DNA of 8,867 nt from Chlamydiales bacterium (lineage in GTDB: Bacteria > Chlamydiota > Chlamydiia > Chlamydiales > JACKPQ01). Made by a program: the position numbers and the translations under genes. The notes under the pieces were generated by a model, which saw only the letters and a program-made list of their open reading frames with translations, did no database searches and had not been told where the DNA came from. This document shows, one piece after another, positions 1 through 7,187 of the stretch. Each line of letters starts with the position of its first letter. Position 1 is the stretch's first letter. The stretch covers positions 1-8,867 of the forward strand of contig JACKPQ010000011.1 of NCBI GenBank assembly GCA_024233435.1, read 5' to 3'.

Positions 1-92
1 CAAGAGTAAGAACAAGAGGATTCATCATTATAAGAGGCGCTCCCTGTAGATCTATTGTTCGAATATGTGACATCAGGTGTGATTGTTGGCAT
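1..92 (-). CDS. Partial gene (5' end only), Ser/Thr-rich N-terminus, unknown function
   Basis: An ATG on the minus strand at 92-90 opens a frame that runs without a stop to the left edge, giving 30 codons. Just upstream, AGAGG (minus strand, 101-97) lies 4 nt from the ATG as a plausible ribosome binding site. A strong promoter lies about 30 nt further upstream, giving a leader of roughly 25 nt. The product begins MPTITPDVTY and 12 of its first 30 residues are Ser or Thr, with Asn and Tyr as well. There is no hydrophobic core, so it is not a Sec signal peptide. Polar, Ser/Thr-rich N-termini are typical of type III secretion substrates, which are abundant in Chlamydiae, but composition alone proves nothing. 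The gene is transcribed in the same direction as ribF, from its own promoter. I do not recognise the family because the rest is outside the window. Confidence 0.6.
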   Translation of the reverse strand, partial: MPTITPDVTYSNNRSTGSASYNDESSCSYS

Positions 93-123
93 AGAGCCTC
101 TTTTTTAATTAAATGATAAAGCC

Positions 124-152
124 ATTATAGAAAGCCCTGAATTTAAAATCAA
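124..152 (-). promoter_or_regulatory. Sigma70-type promoter for the left-edge gene
   Basis: On the minus strand a -35 box TTGATT (152-147) and a perfect -10 box TATAAT (129-124) are separated by exactly 17 nt. Transcription would start near 117, giving a leader of about 25 nt that contains AGAGG ahead of the ATG at 92. The -35 box lies about 20 nt beyond the ribF stop codon, so this promoter uncouples the left-edge gene from the upstream operon. The match is seen directly; activity is inferred, with the main chlamydial sigma factor (sigma66) known to use sigma70-like boxes. Confidence 0.6.
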
Positions 153-173
153 TTATAAAAATAAAATTGACGA

Positions 174-731
174 TTATGAGTTTGGATTTAGAAGTCTTTC
201 AGCTTCTTCGGTTTTACCCTCTGCAAGGAGCTTGCGGATGCGGCCGCTGGAAACGGGCTCGCCATCGATTTTAATAGCTGGCAAGTACTCGAGCTCAAAG
301 CCATGCTGATGCGCAAAATCCTGCAGGGCTTGTGGTGTGCCAGTGCGGCCTTTTCCAAGGACTGCGTTATAACCGAGGACTAGGTGGTCAAAAGGCAGAT
401 TTTCCCTGAGGGCAAGCAAAAATTGGTCGTAGGTGTTGGAGGCTGTTTCTTTTGTAAATTTGAGAAGCACGCAGAGGTCGATATCAAGTGTATTTAAAAT
501 TTTTAGTTTCTTTTCGGGTGTGTAGATTAGCTTTGTGGGATTGCTTGGGGACAAGACTTCAGAAGGGTGGTTGGAAAAGGTGACGACAGCCGTTGTACCA
601 GAGGGGGCAAGCGCGCGCAGGCGCTTAAAAATAGCGCGGTGACCGAGGTGAAGCCCATCAAATGAGCCGATTGTAACGGCAATTGGAGGTGGCATTTTGG
701 GAATCTCATCGAAGGAATTTACAACGAGCAT
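174..731 (-). CDS. ribF: FMN adenylyltransferase (FAD synthetase domain of RibF), lacking the riboflavin kinase domain
   Basis: This 185-residue protein matches the N-terminal nucleotidyltransferase half of RibF, which transfers AMP from ATP to FMN to make FAD in the cytoplasm. The nucleotide-binding motif GSFDGLHLGH is at residues 22-31, an SNHP motif follows at about 53-56, and SSGRIRKLLAEG near residue 160 corresponds to the usual SSTRIR element. A typical bifunctional RibF is about 300 residues; this one stops right after the adenylyltransferase domain. The roughly 130-residue riboflavin kinase domain is missing, and nothing downstream encodes it in any frame, since 93-173 is AT-rich and carries a promoter. 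The usual central GxDFxFG element reads GYNAVLGKG, so the flavin-binding region also diverges. The ATG start at 731 lies inside the end of truB (13-nt overlap), implying translational coupling. Identity is secure; whether FMN comes from import or a separate kinase is unknown. Confidence 0.88.
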   Translation of the reverse strand: MLVVNSFDEIPKMPPPIAVTIGSFDGLHLGHRAIFKRLRALAPSGTTAVVTFSNHPSEVLSPSNPTKLIYTPEKKLKILNTLDIDLCVLLKFTKETASNTYDQFLLALRENLPFDHLVLGYNAVLGKGRTGTPQALQDFAHQHGFELEYLPAIKIDGEPVSSGRIRKLLAEGKTEEAERLLNPNS

Positions 732-1411
732 CGCAAATGATCCGAGAGGTTTACATCAGAGCCCTTAGCGGGCAGAGAGATGCATTCATCGAGTGAAAAA
801 GGACCTGAGCGTGTGCGGATAAGTTTGGAAAGGTGAGCTCCGCAACCTAAGATTTTTCCAAGATCTTGAGCAATGGAGCGGATGTAGGTACCTTTGCTGC
901 ACTCGATATCAAGAACAAGATTGGGGTAGTTGTATTCTACAAGCGTTGTTTTAACAGTCACGCGTTTTGGCTGGCGTTCCACCGTTATGCCTGCGCGAGC
1001 GAGTTCATAGAGTTTCTTCCCTTCTTGTTTTTTTGCAGAGAACATAGGGGGGAGTTGGTCAATGGTTCCTTGGAAGCTTTGAAGCGCTTGCTCAATTTCA
1101 GAAAGTGTGGGGATGTGATCAGATTGTGAGACGGTATTGCCATCAATGTCATAGGAGTCTGTCTCAATGCCTAGGTGCGCTGTCGCTCGATAGGCTTTGT
1201 CCTGGCATTGGAGCTTTTCTGCCATGCTGGTGTAAGGTTTGCCAATCAGCATAACCATGACACCGGTTGCAAATGGGTCGAGGGTGCCTGCATGTCCAAT
1301 TTTTTGGACGCCTAATAGTTTTCTTAATACGGCTACAAGATGGAATGAGGTTTTTCCTGCGGGCTTGTCAATCAGGAGAATTCCCTGAGTTTTAAGAGGA
1401 TTGTTGTTCAT
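719..1411 (-). CDS. truB: tRNA pseudouridine(55) synthase TruB, short form
   Basis: TruB converts U55 of the tRNA T-loop to pseudouridine. The protein starts MNNNPLKTQGILLIDKP, the family's usual opening, then carries GHAGTLDPFATG with the catalytic aspartate at residue 45. KAYRATAHLG and GTYIRSIAQDLG, both family-conserved, follow. I chose the ATG at 1411 over an in-frame ATG at 1462, because the 17 extra residues are unlike TruB and would overlap rbfA by 71 nt; from 1411 the overlap is 20 nt. The product is 230 residues, against about 314 in E. coli. It ends soon after RTRSGPFSLDECISL, so the C-terminal PUA-like RNA-binding domain is largely absent. There is no clear Shine-Dalgarno sequence, and translation probably depends on ribosomes finishing rbfA. 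Confidence 0.93.
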   Translation of the reverse strand: MNNNPLKTQGILLIDKPAGKTSFHLVAVLRKLLGVQKIGHAGTLDPFATGVMVMLIGKPYTSMAEKLQCQDKAYRATAHLGIETDSYDIDGNTVSQSDHIPTLSEIEQALQSFQGTIDQLPPMFSAKKQEGKKLYELARAGITVERQPKRVTVKTTLVEYNYPNLVLDIECSKGTYIRSIAQDLGKILGCGAHLSKLIRTRSGPFSLDECISLPAKGSDVNLSDHLRCSL

Positions 1412-1760
1412 CGCGCTTCTGCTGGATGTCTTGGATGAGCTCTTCAATACGCATATGTTCATCGAGTGATGTGTCGAGCTTAAATTTCAGGGAAGGAAAG
1501 AAACGTAAAACAACTTGCTTTGATGCGAGTGATGAGATGTAACCAGCTGAATTATTAAGGGCTTCTATGGTTTGGTTTTTTTCTAAATCAGGCCCCATAA
1601 CACTGACGTGAACAATTGCATGGTGAAGGTCTTTTGCAACATCAACACCTGTTATTGTGAGAAATTGAGATATATGTGGATTTTGCACATCTCTTCGGAT
1701 GACCTCAGAAATGACTTCTTTGAGAAGAGAGTTGATTCTCTTGATGCGTTTGGATTCCAC
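1392..1760 (-). CDS. rbfA: 30S ribosome-binding factor A (RbfA)
   Basis: RbfA is a small KH-fold protein that binds immature 30S subunits near the 5' end of 16S rRNA and helps late maturation, notably in the cold. The 122-residue product has the family pattern: an opening helix MESKRIKRINSLLKEVISEV, then DVQNPHISQFLTITGV, then a strand HAIVHVSVMG. The kinked NSAGYI helix and a basic, hydrophobic end RFFPSLKFKLDTSLDEHMRIEELI follow. The start is GTG at 1760-1758, only 3 nt after the infB stop (TAG), with at most a weak GGAA-like site upstream inside infB. Length is normal for the family (about 115-135). The gene overlaps truB by 20 nt. Identification rests on motif pattern plus position between infB and truB. 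Confidence 0.93.
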   Translation of the reverse strand: MESKRIKRINSLLKEVISEVIRRDVQNPHISQFLTITGVDVAKDLHHAIVHVSVMGPDLEKNQTIEALNNSAGYISSLASKQVVLRFFPSLKFKLDTSLDEHMRIEELIQDIQQKRDEQQSS

Positions 1761-1763
1761 GTT

Positions 1764-4097
1764 CTATTCCAATGTTTGAGTGTGATAAGTTGTTTCAAAA
1801 CTTTTCAGAATATCGCCAGCTGCAATATCGGTTTGTCCTTTTAGCAGAATGCCGCACTCAAATCCTTTTGAAACTTCTTTAACATCTTCATTGACGCGTT
1901 TAAGCGATGCTATAGAGCCTTCCCAGATAATGCTGTCATCGCGTATTTGTTTGATGTTATGGTTGCGTTTGATAATGCCATCTGTTACTTGGCAACCTGC
2001 GATGATTCCATGTTGTGAGGATTTAAAGGTTGCTCTAACCTCTGCTTCACCAACTTCTTTTTCTTCTGATACTTTATCAAGCTGATTGACCATCATCTCT
2101 TTGACTCCGTCAACTAGGTGGTAAATGATGTCATAGAGCTTGACTTCCAATTTGTTATTTTTGATTTGTGGTTCTGCATGGCTTTCAACTTGAGTGTGGA
2201 AACCAATGATAACAGCGTTTGAAGCAGCAGCTAGCTCGACATCAGATTCTGAAATTTGGCCAATGCCTTCAGAAATGATATTGAGCTCAATTTTCGACTG
2301 TGGAATTTTTTTCAGGCTATTTTTAACGGCTTCTAATGATCCTTGGACATCTGTACGCAGAACAATTGGGAAGACCTTTTTCTCTTGGAGCTGTTGCTTG
2401 CGTTTCATTAATTCTTCAAAGCCAGCTGTTGTTCTCTTTTGTAGCGCTTTACGCTCAAAGCCTGCAACACGTTCTTCACTGAGCTTGCGCGCTTCTTTTT
2501 CATTTTCAACTACAATAAACTCTGCTCCAGCTTCTGGGACGCCCGATAGTCCAGTGATTTTGACTGGGACAGATGGGCCAGCTTGATCAATGGATTTTTG
2601 ATGCTCGTCATGCATGGTTTTTACGCGACCATAAAAGTGGTCGATAACCAGAGCATCGCCTTTTTTAAGCATTCCATTTTGAACTAGAACGGTTGCAACA
2701 GGTCCAAAACCACGTGAGAGCTCTGATTCTAAGATAGATCCTCGTGCTCTAGCAGTCGGCTCAGCGTTTAGCTCCAGCATTTCTGCTTGCAGCAGTACCA
2801 TTTCTAAAAGTTGATCAATCCCTTCACCAGTTGTTGCAGAACAGTTGACGGTGAGTGTTTGACCACCCCACGCTTCAGGAAGAAGGTTCCTATCAGAGAG
2901 TTGGCGATACACGTTATCAGCGTTGAAGTCTGGTTTATCACATTTATTAATAGCGACAACCACAGGTACGCCTGCTTCTTGGGCTTGAGAAAGGGCTTCA
3001 TCAGTCTGAGGCTTCATGCCTTCATCGCCAGCTACAACAAGGATCACTAGGTCAGTGACATCAGCTCCACGCTGACGCATTTCTGTAAAGGCTTCATGGC
3101 CAGGAGTATCTAAGATCGTAACTTCACCGTGTTTTGTGAATGCGCGAAAGGCTCCGATGTGTTGAGTAATAGCCCCAGCTTCTTTCGCCGTAATATTGCT
3201 TTTGCGAATTGAATCGATAAGGGATGTTTTTCCATGGTCAACGTGCCCCATAAAAGCTACGACGGGTGGTCGAGCTTTTAGTGTGTCGGGGTCAGTTGTC
3301 TGGATTTCTTCTTGGATAGTTTTTCCAGTGATGCGCAGGCGCTCTTCTTCGCTAGTATCAATTGTGATAGCGCAGCCAAACTCTTCGCCGATGATTTGAA
3401 CAGTTGTTTCATCATCCAGCTCATCGTTAATCATGACGGCCATGCCCTGCTTGAACAGCTTACTCACAATTTCAGCAGCCTTTATCTTCATTTGTGCAGC
3501 TAAGTCTTTTACGCTGATGGGCAGCTTAACATTTAACTCAGTAGGACGAAGAACAGGCTGAGAGTGGGTTTTTTGCTTAGGACCTTTTCGACGGCGAGGG
3601 CCATATTTTCGCTCTTCACCAAGACGGAGCCCAGCGCGATCGCGTGCGTCAAATGAACTCATTGTTTCAAAACGTTTAGCTGTAGGTGGGGCTGGCTTCT
3701 TTTTGTCTTGGGGCGCTTTGAAAGAGGGTTTGTCGTCATCTGCCTGCTTTATAGGCGTTGTTTTTTTAGGTAGGGGAGATGGCTCCTTTTCAATCACTTG
3801 TAGCTGGCGTCTTTCTTCCACTACAGGCTCTGGTGGCGCCTGCTCTTCTATAGCAGGTTCATCAATGATTGGTTGGTCAACCTCTTCTGCAACTTCAGGT
3901 TCTTTTGGAACTTCCTTTTGCTTAATTTTGACAACAGGCTTCTTTCTAACAGCACTTGGCGGAGCTGTTTTCTCTTGTTCATTTGGCTTTGCACTTGTTT
4001 TGCTTGCGGCTGGTTTTTTCTTGTCCAGCTTCTCTCCAAGCTTTAGAGCAGCGCTCAGCTGAGTGTTTTTGATTTTTAGCTTTAGATTTTTTGCCAC
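1764..4097 (-). CDS. infB: Translation initiation factor IF-2
   Basis: IF-2 is the GTPase that brings fMet-tRNA to the 30S subunit and promotes subunit joining. The 777-residue product shows, in order: a charged Lys/Pro/Glu-rich region (1 to about 180) with no expected fold; a core N-domain (about 183-250); and the G domain (about 277-445). The G domain has GHVDHGKT at 284-291 (G1), DTPGH at 330-334 (G3), NKCD at 384-387 (G4) and SA near 420 (G5). Domain II (about 450-545), domain III from RTDVQGSLEAV (about 575-670), and a C-terminal fMet-tRNA-binding beta-barrel (about 685-770) follow. The start is GTG at 4097-4095, immediately after the nusA TAA with no spacer and in the same frame. A possible AGAAGG lies about 14 nt upstream, too far to be a good site, so coupled reinitiation is likely. 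All GTPase motifs look intact. Confidence 0.97.
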   Translation of the reverse strand: MAKNLKLKIKNTQLSAALKLGEKLDKKKPAASKTSAKPNEQEKTAPPSAVRKKPVVKIKQKEVPKEPEVAEEVDQPIIDEPAIEEQAPPEPVVEERRQLQVIEKEPSPLPKKTTPIKQADDDKPSFKAPQDKKKPAPPTAKRFETMSSFDARDRAGLRLGEERKYGPRRRKGPKQKTHSQPVLRPTELNVKLPISVKDLAAQMKIKAAEIVSKLFKQGMAVMINDELDDETTVQIIGEEFGCAITIDTSEEERLRITGKTIQEEIQTTDPDTLKARPPVVAFMGHVDHGKTSLIDSIRKSNITAKEAGAITQHIGAFRAFTKHGEVTILDTPGHEAFTEMRQRGADVTDLVILVVAGDEGMKPQTDEALSQAQEAGVPVVVAINKCDKPDFNADNVYRQLSDRNLLPEAWGGQTLTVNCSATTGEGIDQLLEMVLLQAEMLELNAEPTARARGSILESELSRGFGPVATVLVQNGMLKKGDALVIDHFYGRVKTMHDEHQKSIDQAGPSVPVKITGLSGVPEAGAEFIVVENEKEARKLSEERVAGFERKALQKRTTAGFEELMKRKQQLQEKKVFPIVLRTDVQGSLEAVKNSLKKIPQSKIELNIISEGIGQISESDVELAAASNAVIIGFHTQVESHAEPQIKNNKLEVKLYDIIYHLVDGVKEMMVNQLDKVSEEKEVGEAEVRATFKSSQHGIIAGCQVTDGIIKRNHNIKQIRDDSIIWEGSIASLKRVNEDVKEVSKGFECGILLKGQTDIAAGDILKSFETTYHTQTLE

Positions 4098-5393
4098 TTA
4101 CTGTTTCTCTGCCTTCTCTATCAGACGTTTTTCTACTTGCTCTAGAATTGATTCAACCATCTCAGGGCTAAGGTCTGCTTTTTGTGCAATTTCGACCGGA
4201 TCAGCTCTTAAAAGGTCTGCAGGCGTTGCATAGCCAGCTGCAATCAATGTGTCTAATGCAAACGAACTCATTCCATCTAGCACAAGGGGCTGATTAAGCG
4301 CTGGGCTTTCCGATAGAGCTAGTTGTTGCCTCTCAATGCGAGAAGCCTTCTGGTATTCAGACATTTTCTGCACTTCAAGCTCACGCTCGATGAGGTTACC
4401 GATCAAGCGAATATTCATCCCTTTGCGTCCAAGAATGGTAGGGTAATCTTCATCAGCAACGACGATAGATACCACGCCCTCTTCTTCATCAACGTGTATT
4501 TTTTTGATGTCTACAGGATCAATTGCACGTTGTAGCAAGACGATTGGATCATCAGCTGAAGGGATGATGTCAATCTTTTCGTTGTTGAGCTCGCGAATAA
4601 TGTTTTTAACACGCGTGCCACGAACACCGACACAAGAACCGACGGGATCAACTCTTGGGTTATTTGATGTAACTGTCATTTTAGTGCGGTAGCCAGCTTC
4701 TCGAACGATACGGTTGATTTCAATTGTGCCATCAGAAAGCTCAGGCACCTCTTGGATAAAGAGCTCTTTGACAAACTCAGGATGAGAGCGTGTCAGCACA
4801 ACCTCAGCGCCTCCGATATCGGTGTCGCGAACTTCTAGCATCAACGCTGTTACGCGCTCACCAACATGGTGCTTTTCTGTCTTTGGATAAAAACGTCCAG
4901 GCAAGATAGCTTCAACTTTTCCTAGATCTACAACAAGTGTGGATCCCTTGCCGATCCGCTTGATCAAGCCTGAAACAATATCACCCACGCGGTGGCGGTA
5001 CTCTTCATAAATCACATCGCGCTCTGCTGAGCGTAGACGCTGCGTAATGACCTGGCGTGCTACTTGAGCTGCTACGCGGCCAAAATCTGAAGGTGTGATG
5101 ACAGTTTGTAAGACTTGGCCGATTTCGGCCTCTGCTGTAAGCTCTTTAGCGTCTTCTAAACTGATCTGCTCTTCAGGATTAACAACTGTGTCTACAACTT
5201 CTTTTTCAGAAAGCACTTCAATTTCACCAGTTTTTGGATCAATTGATACGGTGATACTGCTGCCCGCGTTTTGAACGCTTTTACGAGCAGCGATCATCAG
5301 CGCTTCTTCGATTGCTTCCACAATTAACTCACGCTTGATGCCCTTTTCGCGCTCAAGATATTCAAAGATTGCAATGAGATCTTTACTGTCCAT
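4098..5393 (-). CDS. nusA: Transcription termination/antitermination factor NusA
   Basis: NusA binds RNA polymerase and nascent RNA, and modulates pausing, termination and antitermination. The 431-residue product shows an N-terminal polymerase-binding domain (about 1-125, starting MDSKDLIAIFEYLEREKGI). An S1 domain (about 134-201, GDIVSGLIKRI to VVLTRS) follows. Two KH domains come next, with NNPRVDPVGSCVGVRGTRV at 244-262 and the GRKGMNI loop at 322-328. A single C-terminal helix-hairpin-helix module (about 370-425) completes it. E. coli NusA (495 aa) has two such acidic repeats, so this is a one-repeat form. The ATG at 5393 overlaps the rpsA stop by one base (TAATG), a classic termination-reinitiation junction. 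The stop TAA at 4098-4100 is followed directly by the infB GTG in the same frame. Confidence 0.97.
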   Translation of the reverse strand: MDSKDLIAIFEYLEREKGIKRELIVEAIEEALMIAARKSVQNAGSSITVSIDPKTGEIEVLSEKEVVDTVVNPEEQISLEDAKELTAEAEIGQVLQTVITPSDFGRVAAQVARQVITQRLRSAERDVIYEEYRHRVGDIVSGLIKRIGKGSTLVVDLGKVEAILPGRFYPKTEKHHVGERVTALMLEVRDTDIGGAEVVLTRSHPEFVKELFIQEVPELSDGTIEINRIVREAGYRTKMTVTSNNPRVDPVGSCVGVRGTRVKNIIRELNNEKIDIIPSADDPIVLLQRAIDPVDIKKIHVDEEEGVVSIVVADEDYPTILGRKGMNIRLIGNLIERELEVQKMSEYQKASRIERQQLALSESPALNQPLVLDGMSSFALDTLIAAGYATPADLLRADPVEIAQKADLSPEMVESILEQVEKRLIEKAEKQ

Positions 5394-7120
5394 TAGGCGT
5401 CTTCATCTTTTTCATCAGTTTTTTTCTTGGTAGCTTTCTTCTTTTTGCCAACGACGATCTCATCGTCATCGACACCTGCGAGCTGTGATTTGATTGAAAG
5501 CGAGATTTTTTTATGCTCTGGATCGACCTCGATAACGCGAGCTGTGACCTCGTCACCGACGTTGACAACATCTTCAACTTTATTGAAGGGCTTATCAGAT
5601 AGTTCAGTAACGTGGATCAAACCATCCATGCCGTTTTCAAGTTCGACGTAAGCGCCAAAGGCTGTCGTTTTTGTGATTTTTGCCTTTACTTCTGATCCAA
5701 CTGGCAGAACTTTATCGATGTTTTCCCATGGGTTGTCAGCAAGTTGCTTAACGCTCAACGTGATTTTTTGGCTTTCGCGGTCAACAGAGATCACGACAGC
5801 TTCAACTTCATCGCCTTTCTGAAACACTTCAGACGGGTGAGAAATTTTCTTTGTCCAGCTCATGTCGCTGATGTGGATAAGACCATCAATGCCAGGTTCG
5901 AGTTCAACGAACGCTCCGTAGTTTGTTAAGCTGCGAACTTGAGCTTTAACAACTTTTCCTTGAGTGTACTTAGCTTCGACATCTTCCCATGGATTTTTCT
6001 CGAGTTGCTTAATGCCTAGAGAAATACGACCCTCTTCTTTTTGAATGCTGAGGACAATCGCTTCAACTTCGTCACCTTTTTGGACGACTTCTGCAGGATC
6101 TGTGACGTTTTTAACCCAAGACATTTCTGATACGTGGATCAAGCCTTCAATACCAGGCTCGATTTCGATGAATGCGCCGTAAGGAACAAGGCTAACAATT
6201 TTGCCTTTAACGCGAGTTCCAATCGGGAAGCGCTCTTCAATTTCTTCCCATGGGTTGTTTTCTTTCTGTTTATGACCTAAGGCAACACGCCCTTTTTCGC
6301 GGTCGACATTTAAGATGATGACTTCAATTTCGTCCCCAACTTGGACCATTTCTGATGGGTGCTTGATGCGCTTCCAAGTCATATCGGTGATGTGTAAGAG
6401 GCCGTCGACGCCATCTAGGTCTAAGAAGACACCGAAGTCTGTGATGTTTTTAACAACACCAATGCGTAAATCGCCCTCATTGATTGTCTCAAGGAGTTCG
6501 GCTTTCTTAGAAATGCGCTCTTTTTCAAGCAATTCACGTCTTGAAACGACGATGTTTTTGCGCTCTTCGTTGATCTTTAAGATGACAAAGTCGTACTCGC
6601 CACCGATGAATTCGTCGATATTTTTGATGCGTTTGTTATCGATTTGCGAGCCAGGCAGGAACGCCTCCATGCCCATGTCCACCATCAAACCACCTTTGAC
6701 TTTTCTAGTCACTTTGCCGCGGACGATAGAGCCCTCAACGCAGTTTTGTAGGATATGTTGCCATTGACGTTGACGGCGAGCTTTTTCCCTAGATAGGACG
6801 ATCTGGCCATCAGATCCTTCAGTTTGATCAAGGAAGACCTCGATTTTTTCGCCCAATTGGATCTCGCTTGGATCAAATTCGCTTGCTGGGATAAGACCTT
6901 CTGATTTTAGACCTACATCTACGACAACAAAATCTTTTGTGACTTCAACGATTTCACCGGTAAAGATATTCCCCGGAATCATTGAAGCGCCTTCGGCTTC
7001 GTCGTCTGGCTCTCCAGATCCTATAAGTTTTTTGAATAGCTCAGCATCTTTTTCATCGAATTCGATATCGTCGATGACTTTGCTTGAGCTCCAGCTGTAT
7101 TGGGTTTGCTTGTTTGACAT
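5393..7120 (-). CDS. rpsA: Small ribosomal subunit protein S1, six S1 domains
   Basis: S1 binds mRNA on the 30S subunit and helps unfold and recruit it for initiation. The 575-residue product has six OB-fold S1 domains at about 49-113, 129-196, 216-285, 300-372, 387-459 and 474-544. The last four carry the RNA-binding core YGAFVELEPG-IDGLIHISDMSW or close variants, while the first two are divergent, as expected for the ribosome-docking half. A Lys-rich then acidic tail follows (559-575). This is close to a full-length E. coli-type S1 (557 aa). The ATG at 7120 is preceded by AGGA (minus strand, 7134-7131) with a 10-nt spacer. It is the first gene of the operon, preceded by the divergent promoter region and followed by a 1-nt overlap with nusA. 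S1 is often autoregulated, but no such element is visible here. Confidence 0.96.
   Translation of the reverse strand: MSNKQTQYSWSSSKVIDDIEFDEKDAELFKKLIGSGEPDDEAEGASMIPGNIFTGEIVEVTKDFVVVDVGLKSEGLIPASEFDPSEIQLGEKIEVFLDQTEGSDGQIVLSREKARRQRQWQHILQNCVEGSIVRGKVTRKVKGGLMVDMGMEAFLPGSQIDNKRIKNIDEFIGGEYDFVILKINEERKNIVVSRRELLEKERISKKAELLETINEGDLRIGVVKNITDFGVFLDLDGVDGLLHITDMTWKRIKHPSEMVQVGDEIEVIILNVDREKGRVALGHKQKENNPWEEIEERFPIGTRVKGKIVSLVPYGAFIEIEPGIEGLIHVSEMSWVKNVTDPAEVVQKGDEVEAIVLSIQKEEGRISLGIKQLEKNPWEDVEAKYTQGKVVKAQVRSLTNYGAFVELEPGIDGLIHISDMSWTKKISHPSEVFQKGDEVEAVVISVDRESQKITLSVKQLADNPWENIDKVLPVGSEVKAKITKTTAFGAYVELENGMDGLIHVTELSDKPFNKVEDVVNVGDEVTARVIEVDPEHKKISLSIKSQLAGVDDDEIVVGKKKKATKKKTDEKDEDA
5471..6253 (-). 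repeat. Three tandem 261-bp units encoding S1 domains 4-6
   Basis: Inside rpsA the linker motif NPW(E) recurs with its proline at residues 290, 377 and 464, an exact 87-residue period. At the DNA level CCATGG recurs at 6248-6253, 5987-5992 and 5726-5731, exactly 261 nt apart. Each unit runs from this linker through one S1 domain. This is old domain duplication with well-conserved length, not a recent DNA repeat, because third positions differ widely between units. Confidence 0.75.
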
Positions 7121-7158
7121 GTTTTTGGTTTCCTATAAATTTAGACTTTAATGAAACC

Positions 7159-7187
7159 AGACTACCACAACCCTCTCAATATTGCAA
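7159..7187 (-). promoter_or_regulatory. Candidate promoter of the rpsA-ribF operon
   Basis: On the minus strand TTGCAA (7187-7182; 4 of 6 to TTGACA) is followed after exactly 17 nt by TAGTCT (7164-7159; 3 of 6 to TATAAT). A start near 7152 would give a leader of about 30 nt with AGGA ahead of the rpsA ATG. The 106-nt gap at 7121-7226 must contain a promoter for this operon, but the -10 match is weak and other placements in the AT-rich part (7135-7155) are possible. Confidence 0.3.

Larger units (their letters stand above)
174..7120 (-). other. Six-gene operon rpsA-nusA-infB-rbfA-truB-ribF
   Basis: Six consecutive minus-strand genes have no room for internal promoters between them. The junctions are: rpsA/nusA overlap by 1 nt (TAATG), nusA/infB abut with 0 nt, infB/rbfA are 3 nt apart, rbfA/truB overlap by 20 nt and truB/ribF overlap by 13 nt. 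Such spacing implies one transcript and translational coupling, and most internal genes have weak or absent Shine-Dalgarno motifs. The order is a variant of the widespread nusA-infB cluster: rimP and rpsO are missing and S1 is at the head, as I recall for Chlamydiae. I see no convincing terminator after ribF. Confidence 0.75.

Noticed and set aside
31..102. Inverted AAGAGGC/GCCTCTT pair about 60 nt apart in the left-edge gene and its leader.
   Set aside because: There are only seven base pairs, one arm is coding and the other is the ribosome-binding site. A leader hairpin masking that site is conceivable, but the support is too thin.
148..172. An AT-rich inverted repeat (TCAATT/AATTGA) just after ribF as a terminator.
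   Set aside because: The stem is six base pairs, almost all A-T, with a loop of about ten and no following T-run. It overlaps the -35 box of the next promoter and is likely chance in AT-rich DNA.
1412..1462. A longer truB start at an in-frame ATG at 1462.
   Set aside because: The 17 added residues do not resemble TruB and would overlap rbfA by 71 nt. The ATG at 1411 gives the usual family opening.
2194..2586. A 130-codon plus-strand open frame opposite infB domains II-III.
   Set aside because: It lies entirely within the highly conserved IF-2 coding region on the other strand, with no recognisable domain.
3703..4062. A 119-codon plus-strand open frame opposite the IF-2 N-terminal region.
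   Set aside because: It lies wholly antisense to infB and reads as Ser/Gly/Phe-rich low complexity, the mirror of the Lys/Pro/Glu-rich coding strand. It has no family resemblance.
6315..6767. A 150-codon plus-strand open frame opposite rpsA.
   Set aside because: It is fully antisense to conserved S1 domains, and its Ser/Thr/Pro-rich, motif-free translation is what an opposite-strand shadow gives.
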